A stretch of DNA of 64,000 nt from Protopterus annectens (GCF_019279795.1 NC_056733.1:1117059182-1117123181); one strand, 5' to 3'; shown: positions 11,871 through 23,512, counted from the first letter of the stretch. Made by a program: numbers and translations. The notes: generated by a model not told the origin, from the sequence alone.

Positions 11871-12060
11871 ATGTATGTAACTGGTGTAGTAAACAACAAA
11901 AGTTAGCCTTATTTGCAGATATTATTATTTTGTCATTAATAAATCCGGGAAAGGACAGTTCAGTGTTTTAGAATATTTCTGAGACAGTTTGTCTGTTCAG
12001 CATGTAAAATAAATGAAGACAAAAACTGTACAGGTTCACAGGTAATTAGTAGGCATGCAG
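11868..12060 (+). pseudogene. L1-type LINE relic, segment 2 (RT catalytic box)
   Basis: In frame from about 11890 the sequence reads QQKLALFADIIILSLINPGKD, the L1 block around the FADD active site. One of the two aspartates is lost and stops follow. This block is exactly what is missing between segment 1 (ends 6883) and segment 3 (starts 16780), so the three are best read as one L1 copy split by insertions. Confidence 0.6.
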
Positions 12061-12780
12061 TCCAAGAGTAGTCATTTTATTAGCTAGAGAGCTCATTATT
12101 TAGTTTTCTGTTTTGAGTGTGCTATAAATGTTGAATGTTTACGTGAGTTAGCAGTGCAGTAGCAAACACCTACAAAGCAAATTTTCTCTGAAGAATGGAC
12201 CATAAAACTGCAACCTGTAAAGCGACAGGATAGTGCAAATACCATGTGCACTAACAAGCTTGGATCAGCTAGTTGGTTGTAAGTGCGGGAACCTACAGAT
12301 TTAGTAGAATGCAGTGTTGTATTATCATTAAAGTTAATACCATTTAGGATAATCTGCCCAAATAAAACACCCTTATTACCTTCCAAAATAAAGCACCCTT
12401 ACTAGATTTCTAACTCCAATGCACCATCCTCTTGTAGTTCACAAATCAAAGGACCAGACAGTATGGATATGCAATTTCCTAAATTCTTCATAGCCAGCTT
12501 GGTGGATATGGGCATTATGAGACAAAGTAGCACTTGTCTCATGTTTACAGATAACCAGTTAATCCTTAGAGGATTAGACACAGTATACGAAAGATGAGCT
12601 GTCACAGTGACACTGGAGGGTAAACTCTCACATACAAGTTCACATTAGGTTGTCGAAACCACACACACAACACACACATACTGTAGAGTAACATATGCTA
12701 GGACACTTAAAAGCAGTCTTCCTAAACAACAAAGATTGTCTAGACTGACCATTATCAAAGCTATGCCTTAGCAAGCCCAA
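12061..12780. other. Unassigned stretch upstream of the CR1/L2-like ORF1
   Basis: No clear frame or repeat boundary. The part from about 12440 may be the decayed N-terminal region of the LINE ORF1 that follows. A short CA-rich tract lies at 12660-12680. Confidence 0.35.
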
Positions 12781-12786
12781 AAGAAC

Positions 12787-13540
12787 TTGGAAAAAACAAC
12801 ACCTAACGCCACACATACTGTCACTCTTAGTGGAGCCCCAAGCACTAATCCCCTAAGGCAAGAACATGCACTTCCCAGGACTCTCATCGTAGTTGACTCC
12901 ATTGTAAGATATACTGATGCCCCTCTAACCAAGCTGAACAAGGAAAAGATAATTGTTAGTTTTTTATCTGGAGCCAGGATCTGTGAAATTGTGCATTCAC
13001 TCAATTCATTATTCCACAGGTACCAGTATGATTCCATCATAGTCCATTTAGGTGTAAATGACCTGAGATGTACCTCCCTTGACTATATGAAAAGACACAT
13101 TATGAAGCTTTCAGACTGTACGTCTCTGGCTGATATGAGCCTGGCAGTGAGCAGCATATTACCATCACCAAGGATGATGCCACAATATGAACAAAAAATA
13201 ATTGATTTCAACATGCAACTTGCAAATATTGTACATCTAATCTGAAAATGTAAATTTTCTGTATGAATTGTGTCTCTGGTAAACTTTTGACATGTAACTT
13301 ACAATGTTGTGGAGCTTTTCTCCCCGGGGCTCTTTCTGGCCCAGAGGACTTCCCCAGGCATCAAACTTAAATAAATAAATAAATAAGTGGCTGTTTTTCT
13401 ATTGTCATTCTAAGGGGATCCACTGTTTGTCAGCTTGGGATGACATGGTGAACAGACCACATTGTTTTGCCAAGGATGGTCTGTGCCTTTCCCCGCTAGG
13501 CTTTAGAATACTGGCTAAGATGGCTTTGTCGACCCCATAA
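12787..13540 (+). pseudogene. LINE ORF1, SGNH-esterase-like, interrupted
   Basis: The segment 12787-13245 reads LIVVDSIVRYTDA (block I, with the catalytic Ser region), GARICEIVHSL, SIIVHLGVNDLR (block III, GxND) and LAVSSILPSPRM. The C-terminal block resumes only at 13391 in another frame: HCLSAWDDMVNRPHCFAKDGL, where the usual catalytic Asp-x-x-His reads DGLC, so the His is lost. In between lies an inserted fragment ending in AAAT repeats. Such ORF1 esterases occur in CR1 and L2 LINEs and are thought to aid retrotransposition. Confidence 0.8.
13246..13386 (+). mobile_element. Short retroposed LINE-like tail inside ORF1
   Basis: About 140 bp, with a TCCCCGGGGCTC block and ending in an (AAAT)n run at 13366-13385, split the esterase. 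The simple-repeat tail marks it as a 5'-truncated retrotransposed copy, probably of another CR1/L2-like LINE. Confidence 0.6.
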
Positions 13541-13599
13541 TTCCATTTTTAGGCCGTGGCAAATTGACAGACCTACTGACATAGCAAAATGAACTCAAC

Positions 13600-16500
13600 A
13601 GGCCCTCAAGGTGTTACTGCTCAATGCCAGGAGCCTAATTAAAAACTACACTCCGTCTGAGCCCTCCTCACTTTGGAAAATGTAGATATCTGTACAGTTA
13701 GAGACATGGTTTAAAGCAGCAGAGAGTACCCCGGCAGTACAAGGTTTCATTGCCTTCCCCACTTTTAGACCAGTAGCTGCACAGACAAGGGCTAAAGGTG
13801 GTGGTGTCTCAATATACATCAGTTACAAGCATACCTCTAGGGTGGTCAGCCAGGATGATGTGCTGGAGTTCTTCCATGTGCGGATCGCCATTGGCGAAAT
13901 TCCGTACCATATCCTGGCCAGTTATAGTCCACCCTTCCTCTCCCAAAAGGCTCACAATGCATACTTGGACCTATTGGAGACACTTGTCATCTTACCTAAC
14001 ACCATACTCATGGGAGACTTTAATTACCCCTCTATAGATTGGGAATCCTGCATGGTCTCAAATTTGCAGACACAGAGATTCATGGACTTTGTAAATACAA
14101 GCACCCTTGACCAAATAGTGAATACTGCCACTAGAGGCTCCAATATACTGAACCTTGTGCTCACAAATATGTGAGAACGCTACACTCCCCAGTGTCTCGT
14201 CTTCTCTGGTAAGGTCCGGCGTTACAGCTGTCTCTTCGAAATCAACTCTGTAATCTCATTAAAACCAGTAATAGTTAGGACCTATTCCAAGGCAAATTAC
14301 CTGTTATTAAGTGATGGTTTGTCAAAATTCAGTGCCCCTCCAAACCCTGAAAACACACCAGCCTATGCTGAATTGCTGTCTGAAACTCTGTACTATCGTG
14401 ACTACACAGAGGTTCTTGTATCTACCAGAAGAAAACCCAAAACTAGTCCCAGAAACAAACCACCCTGGTGGCATCCCAGATTAAACAGAATATACAGCAA
14501 AAGGAAACAACTTGTGGGAAAAGTTAGGAACAGATGTTCCCATACAGATAAAAACTCTTTCATCAAAGTAAATAGGCAAATAAGAGGGCTAATTATGTCA
14601 AGCAAAGCCAACTTTGAGATTAGGATATCCTCCCAGGTGAAAGATAACCATAATGTCTTCTTATAGATATGTCAGAAACCTCAAGGGTAGCACACAGTAA
14701 CGCGCTAAACTAATTGTTAGTGGTGCCACATTCACCAAGCCTGGTAATATAGTGAACCTTTTAGTGGACAAATTAATTTCTAACTTTGCCCCTTGTCACC
14801 CCCAAACATCGCCCCAATAATACACTCAAATGTAACCACTTCAGCTTTAACTAGGGAGCATGTACTGGCTGCCCTCACTAAAGTCAAGAACACGGCCTCA
14901 CTGGGTCCTGATAACAACCCAGGATGCCTTCCAAACAGCCTAAAATATGACTTATCAGGACCCCCTGGAGTCATTATTTAACTGTTGTCTAAAGATAGGC
15001 TTGTGCCATGTGAACGAAGGACTGCAGCAGTTATCCCCCATCATAAGGGAGGACCTGCAAAAGATCCTGGAAACTACACACGCATTAGTCTGACTAGGTC
15101 CTATTTGCAAACCCATGGAAAGAATTCTCATGGCAAGTATCAGCAGGGATGTAGGAGACTCTCAGACATTGGATCCATCCTGGTTTGGCTTGGTCAAAGG
15201 AAGGTTATGCTCACTGAATCTGGTGGACTACTTTGAAAAGGTCACTAAGGCAATGGATGAGGGGAAAACTGTGCATGCTGCGTACCTAGATCTGGCTAAG
15301 GCTTTTCATATGATATCCCACTCAGGCATTGACAGCAAACTTACAGAACTAGATATAAACCCCTTTATAACATGCTGAATAGCTAGCTGGCTCACTGATA
15401 GGACCCAGGAGATTAGAATCGGTGAGACCACCTCCAGAAATAGGCCAGTCGCCAGTAGAGTCTCCTAGGGGTCTGTGCTAGGCCCACTCCTCTTTGGCAT
15501 CTACATCTCAGATTTGCTTTGTAACACACTGGATATCTAGTTGGCTCACTGATAGGACCCAGGAGGTTAGAATCGGTGAGACCACCTCCACAGACAGGCT
15601 TGTTACCAGTGGAGTCCCCCTAGGGCTCTGTGCTAGGCCCACTCCTCTTTGGCATCTATTTCTCAGATGTCAAACACCCCTGATTAACAATATTTGCAGA
15701 TGATTGCAGACTGGGAGCAGTCATTGAATCCCCCCAAGATGAGGGCACCCTTCAGGAAGGATTAATACAGACAAATGCTTGGTGGCGTAAAACTCAATAC
15801 CAAGAAATGCATTATAGTACCTTTTGAGAAGTCTGCCATCCAGGGTAGCTATAGGGATCTGGGGACTCATGTAGATAGTAACCAAGTTTTCAACCAACGT
15901 ATGTCCAAGGTAGGGCTTATAAGCAAAGGGATGGCATCTTTGTCCAGAGAGGTCATGCAAGGGTATGGCATCTCTGTCCAGAGAGGCTATCGTACCACTG
16001 TACTAGACCCTCATCAGGCCCATCATAGAGTATAATGCCCCCTTCAGTATGTACCTCACCAGACGCATGCAGCAAATGGATTGTCCACAGAGGTTCTTTA
16101 CATAAAGAATATAGGGAATAAACAGTGTCCTAAGTTGATCACCTCTAAGCCCTGTGTCATTATTCAGTATCATACAGACTTCTGATAGGTGATTTTTGCC
16201 TGGCATACAAGGCATCCATGAACTCTGTTTTGATGAATCTTTTGTACTTCCGCAAAACAAACAGCATCAGAACTACTGGATTAAAAGAAATAAATTTTGC
16301 TTGCAACATAAAGAGGACATGTTGGGGAGACCAGTATATTTGTCAGGGAATTCCCATTCTCTAGAACAGGCTCTCCATCCATGTGAAGCAGAGTTCCTGC
16401 CTATTCCTATTTAGGCGCAACTTGGACCAATGGGTGGGTAATTGGAAATTTACCTTTGGTCTGGTTCCTGTGTCGCTGATGGACAGAGGCAGTTAGTAAA
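13600..16500 (+). pseudogene. LINE ORF2: APE endonuclease and reverse transcriptase
   Basis: The endonuclease shows LLLNARSLIKN (about 13610), ETWF, GGVSIYI, ILMGDFNYPSIDW (about 14005-14040, catalytic D-N) and NILNLVLTNM. The RT shows ESLFNCCLKIGL, AAYLDLAKAFHMISH (motif A, about 15280-15320), SVLGPLLFGIYISDL (about 15475) and IFADDCRLG with the FADD box at 15693-15704. The thumb and C-terminus run to about 16430. Many stops and frameshifts, plus a 155-bp internal tandem duplication, make it non-functional. Confidence 0.85.
15375..15690 (+). repeat. 155-bp tandem duplication inside the RT
   Basis: Two adjacent units (about 15375-15533 and 15534-15690) share the blocks GGCTCACTGATAGGACCCAG and GTGCTAGGCCCACTCCTCTT. 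The second unit carries the frame toward the FADD box. The units differ by several substitutions, so the duplication is old. Confidence 0.85.
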
Positions 16501-16584
16501 TTGCCCCCTGTAAATCAAATATAAATCAAATTTGTGGGTCAAATTTGGGCTTTCAAGGATCCTAGTGGTTGTTGGCCTAGTATA

Positions 16585-16765
16585 CACCTATGAACCATTA
16601 AGGAGCCTAACCCAGATTCCCAGTTTCCCCAAAGCACCATCTGGTTGAGTGACTTGCTCAAAGTCACACAGTGGACAAATCCAGGCTGTGCCAATCAAAC
16701 TATGTACCACAGGAAGCAGCTCATCAACAGCTCATAGCTTTAGCCCTCTGTGATAACTCAATACC
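16585..16765 (+). repeat. MIR-like dispersed repeat, copy 1
   Basis: Contains GTGACTTGCTCAAAGTCACA, like the conserved core of MIR/L2-type tails. It shares its left (TAAGGAGCCTA) and right (TTTAGTCCTCTG-like) parts with 16985-17165. Confidence 0.6.
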
Positions 16766-16779
16766 CATACTTTTGGGGA

Positions 16780-17805
16780 CATAATATGATGAGGTATTTA
16801 GGTGTATGGATTAAAAAGGATTATGTTATGGCAGCTAAGGCTATGTAGTAAGAGACAAAAAGAGAAGATTATACAAAAAACAATAAACTAGAAGCTCTTG
16901 ATTATGGGTATGGGTGGTGAAATTCAAGTAGTGAAATATTTTTTTTGACATAAGTTCATGGGTAGTTACTAGGCATGTAGTTAGAGACCGTTAAGGAGCC
17001 TATCCCAAATTCCCAACTGTCCCAGAGCACTGTCTAGTTAAGTGACTTGCTTAATGTCTCGCAGTAGACAAATGAAGGTGGAAAGATTGAAACCCTACAC
17101 CCTTGGAACAGGATGCAGCTCATTAACAAGTCAGAACTTTAGTCCTCTGCAATTTCTAGTCCCTTTAGTCTTACATTACACAGAGGTCAGGTGTATTTTT
17201 ATCAATTGAATGAGAGGTTGTGAATTACAATTAATAAAGAGTTGAGGGAATTTATTTAAGAGGGGAAAAGGGCAAGAATTAAGTGGGATGAGATGATTCG
17301 CCCAATAGAGCAAGGTGGTTTGAGATTACTTCATTTGAAGGGATACTTTAAAGTTATACATTTAAGACTCAAATATCTAATTCAAGCAAAAGGTTGCAAA
17401 TGAAGGTGGAAAAGAATGATGAAGAAATAGAACATTATACTTCTAGGGCAGCAGGTAGTACTCTACAAACTAAGCTAGTATGGCAATGGAGAAAGCAGAT
17501 GTTAGCAATAACAATGTCTGAAAGAGCAGGGTGAAGGTTAATGGGGGAAGTTAACAAAGGACCTAAGGCATTAGGAGCAAATGCTCTAGGAGGGGTGAAG
17601 GGTAATAGAATAGGATGAGGCTAAGGAGGAGTTTGGACTGCAGGTTAGAAATTGCCTTCCTATAAGAGATTAATAATAGAGTTTTGGCAAAGGAAAAAGG
17701 ACAGGGGATTACTAAGTGAAAGACCAACTCTGGTAGAAGTTTTAGTTGAGTATAGAACAGAAGATACTGTTAAAAAAGGGTGGTTATTAGGGAGTTTAAG
17801 ATCTC
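16780..17805 (+). pseudogene. L1-type LINE relic, segments 3 and 4 (ORF2 C-half)
   Basis: Segment 3 (16780-16970) reads RYLGVWIKKDYVM, the L1 block after the RT. Segment 4 (17170-17805) reads GKRARIKWDEMIRPIEQGGLRL and HLRLKYLIQ, then FWQRKKDRGL, all typical of L1 ORF2 C-termini. The two segments are separated by a MIR-like repeat (16985-17165). Frames are broken by stops. Confidence 0.7.
16985..17165 (+). repeat. MIR-like dispersed repeat, copy 2, inside the L1 relic
   Basis: Homologous along its length to 16585-16765 (TAAGTGACTTGCTTAATG block). It interrupts the L1 ORF2 relic. Confidence 0.6.
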
Positions 17806-18190
17806 ACAGGATAGCAGCAGTGTCACAGGCACAATAGGTAGCACACTCACCTTTGGAGCAGAAGGCTGTGGATTCTATTCTCACATAAGGAAGATGGATT
17901 GCTGACACTGTAGTGCACCATTGGGGGCAGGAATGCTGCAGTCCTGAGTGTGTCTTACTTTCTGATGAGACATTAAACTGAAGCCCTATCTGCTTGAGTT
18001 GGTAGAAGTTCATGTGGATGTAAAAGATCCCGCTCATGTGGATGTAAAAGATCCCACTGCACCTATCTAAAAGAGTTGGCCAAATTTGCCCTAGTAGTAC
18101 AAAAACCACTTTGGGTCTCCCCTGAAAAGAGGCCACCAACTTAGCAGGACTAACCTGGTCAACAAAGTATGAGTAAAAGTAGCTATAGGA
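17806..18190 (+). mobile_element. tRNA-derived SINE with a conserved body
   Basis: The head (GGTAGCACACTCACC, GTGGATTCTATTCTC) resembles tRNA A and B boxes. The body holds GATGAGACATTAAACTGAAG and AAAAGATCCCACTGCACC, blocks I associate with SINE/LINE tails of fishes and amphibians. A 27-bp segment around CATGTGGATGTAAAAGATCC is duplicated at 18010-18060. Confidence 0.65.
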
Positions 18191-18329
18191 ATCAGTCATA
18201 AATCATAAATCTTACTGAAAGTAAAGGTGCGGTAATGTTATTAAACTGCTGTTAATCAGGAACGGTTTGTGGGACACATTCTTTTGATATTGAGTACAGT
18301 TGCCCTCTCCAGATTTACATTACAGTGCA

Positions 18330-18590
18330 GTAGCTGGATGCCAGTCTGAGGCAGGATGCACAGTCATGCCTGAAGCAAACACCTTTCAGCAATTTGGAAG
18401 ACTATTAGTACATTCACTTGCAGCGTGTCATTGGCATGTGGGAAGAAACCTGAGAACAGGTGAAAAATCCACAGAGACATAAGGAGGATATACAGACTCC
18501 ACACAGAAGCCACCCATTTAGGAAGCAGACTGGAAAGCTAAGCACTGTGAAGCAGACATCATAGCTGTTATGACACTGTGCAACCTATGT
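18330..18590 (-). mobile_element. tRNA-derived SINE, degenerate (minus strand)
   Basis: The plus-strand text GTGGGAAGAAACCTGAGAAC and ATATACAGACTCCACACAGA is the inverse of the SINE body seen more clearly at 23158-23512. The head near 18560 is decayed. Confidence 0.6.
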
Positions 18591-18876
18591 TTTTTATTTT
18601 TCATTATATTTTAGCATAACAGCACAGTAAACATGTCACATGCAAATTATTGTAGTTAGTTTATTTTTAGTGGGGAGAAGAGCAGTGTATCACAGCGAAG
18701 AAGTGGGGATGAAGCCAAGGCAAAAATGCCTCTTTAACTGTTATTTTTTTTCACCAAACTATGCCCCTGCTTTCTATGGCAAACTAAATATTTTTTTGAC
18801 TACTGCCATATTTTTCAACCAGCTAAATCTACTTGGCATGATTGCCTCATTTCTAAAACAAAACAAGAACAGTTCT

Positions 18877-18965
18877 GCTTAAGTGACCTGCTCTAAATCA
18901 TAAAATCATGCAGTAGACAAATGAACACTGAAAAAATTAAAACACCAGATTACAGCATAAAGCTA
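18877..18965 (+). repeat. MIR-like dispersed repeat, copy 3 (partial)
   Basis: Shares GCAGTAGACAAATGAA and its flanks with the copy at 16985-17165. Confidence 0.5.
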
Positions 18966-19324
18966 AATAAGAGATCAGAGGTTCCTTAAAGTGTATTGTC
19001 GTACTCAGCGACTTAGCTTTTAGCACCATTCTGTGTGGCACATAAAGCGTTGATTAGCATTTTTCCCCAGATTGGTGAACATTTTTTTCTGTAAAATCCA
19101 CTTAAATTTGCACTGGTTAAATTTGGTTTTCCCTGCGTTGATGCCACTCAAAATTAAAGATAATCTTTAGCTTCAGTGGCATTAGCACAGTGAAAATGTG
19201 AAATGCATCCATAGACTTTAATGGAAATATTTTGCCCAGCACAGAAATGTGTCCCTTAATGGAGGAGCCCTTAGTTGATGTCACAGAGGGGAATTCTAAA
19301 TGTATTTGGGCAGTTGTTTTTGAT

Positions 19325-19590
19325 TAATTAACAGTTACCTCACAGCAAGAGGTTCTCCCGTTCGATTCTTGGCTTGGCTTGGGAGTGCCTTCTGTGTGGA
19401 GTCTGCATGTCCTCCCCGTGGTTGGGTAGCATTCGAAAGACATGCTTGCATAAATGGGCGTGCCTTTGTTGAAGGTTGGGCGTCGAGCTGGCACCTTGGC
19501 GTTTCGTACTGCCAATCATTAGCGGACCGGAGTTCCGCTGTGGCGACCCCTTAGCGGGAAAAAGCCGAAAGTCAAACAACAACACAGCTT
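19325..19590 (+). mobile_element. tRNA-derived SINE (plus strand)
   Basis: Reads from CTCACAGCAAGAGGTTCTCC through GTGTGGAGTCTGCATGTCC to TGTGGCGACCCCTTAGCGGG and AAAGCCGAAAG. The 3' block with GTGGCGACCCCTAA is the same as in the minus-strand copy at 23158. The copy lacks the first part of the head and part of the body. Confidence 0.75.
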
Positions 19591-19734
19591 TTTGTTCAAA
19601 ACTGCTAAATAATTAGGACAAGATGCATCATGGGAGTTAACTCATTCTGTGCCACAATGCACTGTGTGGCAGTACACTTTAATCCTGTATGATTAACTCC
19701 TTGACAATGTGAAGTCATAGTGCAGATCTACACA

Positions 19735-19840
19735 GTGTATCCTGTGATTGGAGTTAATCTGTGGTGCATTCTGATAGGTTAATGTGTTAGTACTTCATTC
19801 TTTGCACATTATTTTATCCCTACTACTACAACCCATTTAG
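19735..19840 (-). repeat. Dispersed repeat, inverse of 11785-11870
   Basis: The block TACTTCATTCTTTGCACATT is the reverse complement of the one near 11835. The preceding 110 bp contain two further imperfect copies of a GGAGTTAA-type block (19630, 19750), which may make this a small non-autonomous element. Confidence 0.5.
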
Positions 19841-19849
19841 ATATCTGCA

Positions 19850-22025
19850 GTAGTTGATAAAAAGTAAATTTTATTCTTTGAAAAAGTTGCTTTGCTTGAT
19901 TTCTGTTTCTGACCACTAATTTGTTATGTTTTTATTTGACATAATTTCCTGTCTAGTTTGTGTGTGTGCATGCATGTGTGAGGGCTTTTCTTTGTATAGT
20001 TTGGCTTCTTTAGTACTTGTCAGAATAGTATTTCGTCTATAAAAAATGATGTCTGGCATTGTTGCTTTATTTATTAGAATTATTACTTTCTCAGATATTG
20101 TGATTTTGCACTGTGTTAATTATCGTTTTAAGTATCTTTGTACTTGCGACATAGTTGAAAGGGGTCCCCAAATCAGTCTTCTTTCCCAGTTTAAACAGTA
20201 AATACATTTTGTGGGTGAAACTGTTTAAGCCAGAAGAATGGAGCACCTGACAAGATACTAAATATAGCAACATGGTTTGGTGGTATGTATGGTGTTTTGC
20301 ACTGGCAGCATTACATAACATTTCAGAACTTTTCCATTTAAGCAATCTAAATATCTCTAACTTCTACATCAAAGTGTAATGGGTCTCACCAAATCTTTAC
20401 AAGGATTTCAGTTTTGTAATAGTGTGGATGATATCTGAACTACTGTACTGAACAGCGCATTCAATAATATCAATTATTTTGTTTAGGACTACTAGGGAGG
20501 AGTGCTATTTTATTAGTAGTGGCTTAATTTATTTATTTTTATGTGATTTTTCTGCACAGAAGCAGATAACAAGAATGCTGCAAAGCCTTCATTCTTTTTG
20601 TAGACCTTGTCCCGCTGTGGCTTCCAGCTCTTTCCAAGTCAGGAAAGTCAATTAAATGCAGAGGCCTACATCCCTTAAGAGAATTTGATACTTTGATCAC
20701 AAAGGTGCTGAGGTGCTAGGGACTGAAAGGGTAGAAGCAAGCTGGCAAGAACTGTGGCTATTAAAGTACTGGTTGCATACTGCTGAGGGCACTTGCAGTA
20801 TAATCTGTTTACTGGCAGAATATTACACTCTTGCACATCAAAATATGGTGTGTAATACATCTGGTTAATGCATACTAAAAATTAAAATTAATGCAGTGTG
20901 CTGTTAGTCGGATGGCTGTTTTTAAAGAAATTCAGAAAAAGGCACAGTGCAGTGGACAGAAGCAATATAAAGACTGCAGTTTTAAGTTGGGTAAGACCTG
21001 CTAACTAAAATTAGCCACTACTTAATAAAATGTTAGCCACTGAACATGTTTTCCACTGCAGGTGCAAACCAGTCAAGGGTTCTTCTCATATAGGGAACTC
21101 TGTTATACTAGACCACCGTTTTCGTTGGTGGGTACAAAAATCACATGCGTTTCTTTTAGCTTGTATCAGCTGTCAAACACATTGTTGACATAAGCAAAAA
21201 CATAAGTAAAACAAGTTAAGATGAAACGTGAAATATTTAACGAATGGGGAAATGTCTTGTATAATTTTTGTAGTGGTAGGGCTGCTATGAATGGCTTTTA
21301 CTTAGGCCTGAACATACCCTTCAACTGCTACAATTTAGGCCTAGCTCTATGATTTTGGGCCTCAGATTTACCCTTGCTCTTCCTTGATTCACCAATGCTC
21401 CTCATAAAATATAAGTATGTACCTTATTAAATAAATAAAAAAAAAGCTTATGCAAAAGTTCCCAATCATTAACTGTGTAATGCCTAGTATATAAAGACCT
21501 TCTATTGTGAACAGTAAGAAACTGCTCCTCATTGAGACCCTCTGCTATGATTTTTAAAGGGCAGTGCTACAATATTTAATGCTCAGAGGTTGATAAGAGT
21601 TTGGTAATTATGGGTTTAAGATTGAGCTGTGGTAATGTTATGATCACCAGAGAGAAGTAAGAGTCTTGAAATAAGGAGAGAGAATGCTTATTTCTCTTTA
21701 TTGTGTTAAGCTGGTTTGTCAGGAGGTCCTGGAGAATGGCATAGATTTTTAAGAAAAGAAAGACCCTTGTGGTGCTGTGTGAACATAGATGATAAAAAAA
21801 TCTCCTTCCAGTTTAATTTAAGACCCATCATTATTTATATTGTTCAGCTGAACATTAGAAGGGAATTGGGACCTCAGCATTTCATGGTGCATAGATATTC
21901 AGATTATATGTAAGAAGTGGTATTTAGTAAGATTTGGACAAAGGTTAATTTAGCTTGGTACAGTAAACATCCAAACAAATGAAAAATGCTATAGAAATCT
22001 TGTGCTACTTTTTTTAAATTTGTTT
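19850..22025. other. Anonymous AT-rich sequence
   Basis: No coding frame, terminal repeat or SINE head could be supported. Short frames (20091-20345, 20675-20860, 21716-21913) look random. Confidence 0.5.
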
Positions 22026-22319
22026 GATTTTGTGCTCTTGTACTTGCTGACCATTGAGCCTTCCCTCAGTTGGACTCAAGCCTGTTTGTTCCTTCGTGGA
22101 GGGGACCATCCCCAGATCCATTAGGATGAGATGAGAACCATTCTGCTGGCCATTATCATTTAGGCAGCCATGAGAGTTGCATTTTTCCTTGCCGGCCTAC
22201 CTTCAATGAGGACATTACTTATCCTAACCCATTTTCTTGTGCAAAGGGATGTGTAACTCACATCACCACAGGGGTCACAACATATTCCTCTATGCAAGTT
22301 CATGGCTCCACTCACTTGC

Positions 22320-22560
22320 TCAATGAAAGCTACTGCCATTCATTGGCTTGATTTTACAACATGCACAGCCCCTGGTTGCAAGCCTGTCTTCTACCTCAGG
22401 AAGACTGGTACAACCAGTGACTGCTCTGATTCCTCCCACTAGGATGGTTATACCCATTCTCCTTGCCAGCTCCTTCAAGCACCTGAGCCACAAATAGAAA
22501 CTAATCAAACTTGGGCTACCTAGTCCATAGTCAGGGCTTTATCCCCATACACTAGTGGAC
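22320..22560. repeat. Dispersed repeat related to 61700-62151
   Basis: The block ACTAATCAAACTTGGGCTAC and the following CCATAGTCAGGGCTTTATCC match the repeat units at 61935-61965 and 62095-62130. The left part holds a CCAGTGACTGCTCTGATT run, with no known family. Confidence 0.55.
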
Positions 22561-23157
22561 CTGAATTCTTGTGCTGTTTACCCTAATGAAGAGATTTGTG
22601 AACATGGAACATTTTCTGAAAAATGTAGACATACAACACAGCTAACTACATAAGGGAGTATAAGGAAAAAAGAAAGATGGAAAAATATTCATTTTGATGG
22701 GTATGCTGCTTCATAAATGAATGTGGATACAGCATTCATATTTGTGGTCTTCAAGTTCGAGAAAGTTGTTTTCTGGTTGAGGGGAGTTCCAGTCTGGAGA
22801 ACTGCTTAGGTCAACAGATAATCTAGTTATAGCTCGACCTTAATATTACCTGCTGCATAATTGGAGTCTTTGAAGTAGGAAAAAGTTTTGTGGAGAATTC
22901 TACTAATACTGATTTTGCTTGTACGGGCAGTAAATGATATAGAAGGGCAAAGGAAATGAAAATAGTTGTCATCCTATATGAACTTAATTTGTAAATGATA
23001 CCAACAAACTAAATAATTGTCAAAAAGAATTAGTAGGCTGCAGCTTCCACTGTCTGTCTGTCTTTTGAGTTCATGCTGCTTGGGCACTTTAGTTATAAAT
23101 TTTGCACATTATCTCTGATGTGTGGTATGTCATAGTGTTGCATTTTGGCAACTGAAC
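22561..23157. other. Anonymous sequence
   Basis: I see nothing identifiable here apart from AT-rich text. Confidence 0.4.
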
Positions 23158-23512
23158 TTCTTCTTCTTCTTCTTTCGGCTTTTCCCGGTTAGGGGTCGCC
23201 ACAGCAGATCACGTGTCCGCTCATGATTAGTGGTGGAGTTATACATTGTCGAGTTGCCAGCCCGGCGCCCAACCTTCCACAGAAGGCACACACACACACG
23301 CACTCACACCTAGGGCCAGTTTAGAGTGTCCAATCCACCTGCAGCATGTCTTTGGGATGTGGGAGGAAACCAGAGCACCTGGAGGAAACCCACGCAACCA
23401 CAGGGAGGACATGCAGACTCCGCACAGAAGGCACCCCAGCCGAGGATTGAACCGGAGAACCTCTTGCTGTGAGGCGACAATGCTAACCACTGCACCACCG
23501 TGGCCGCCCATT
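23158..23512 (-). mobile_element. tRNA-derived SINE, best-preserved copy (minus strand)
   Basis: On the minus strand it begins near 23512 with GGTGGTGCAGTGGTTAGCAT (A-box region) and GGTTCAATCC (B box). The body reads GTGCGGAGTCTGCATGTCC, GTTTCCTCC and CCCAAAGACATG, then a CACACACA run, and it ends in TGTGGCGACCCCTAACCGGG with AAGCCGAAAGAAGAAGAAGA. The AAG-repeat tail and tRNA head define a retroposed SINE. Confidence 0.85.

Larger units (their letters stand above)
12781..16510 (+). mobile_element. CR1/L2-like LINE with esterase-type ORF1
   Basis: An ORF1 of the SGNH-esterase type, then an ORF2 with APE endonuclease and reverse transcriptase in the expected order, place this in the CR1/L2 group. 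The end reads LFRRNLDQW near 16405-16430, the usual last block of such ORF2s. A 140-bp retroposed tail (13246-13386) interrupts ORF1. The whole element sits between L1 segments 2 and 3. Confidence 0.8.

Noticed and set aside
13798-14037. Separate gene in the LINE ORF2 region
   Set aside because: It is an out-of-frame reading of the APE endonuclease whose true frame holds LMGDFNYPSIDW.
23158-23512. Functional tRNA gene at the SINE head
   Set aside because: A and B boxes are present but no cloverleaf can be formed and the body and AAG tail are those of a SINE.
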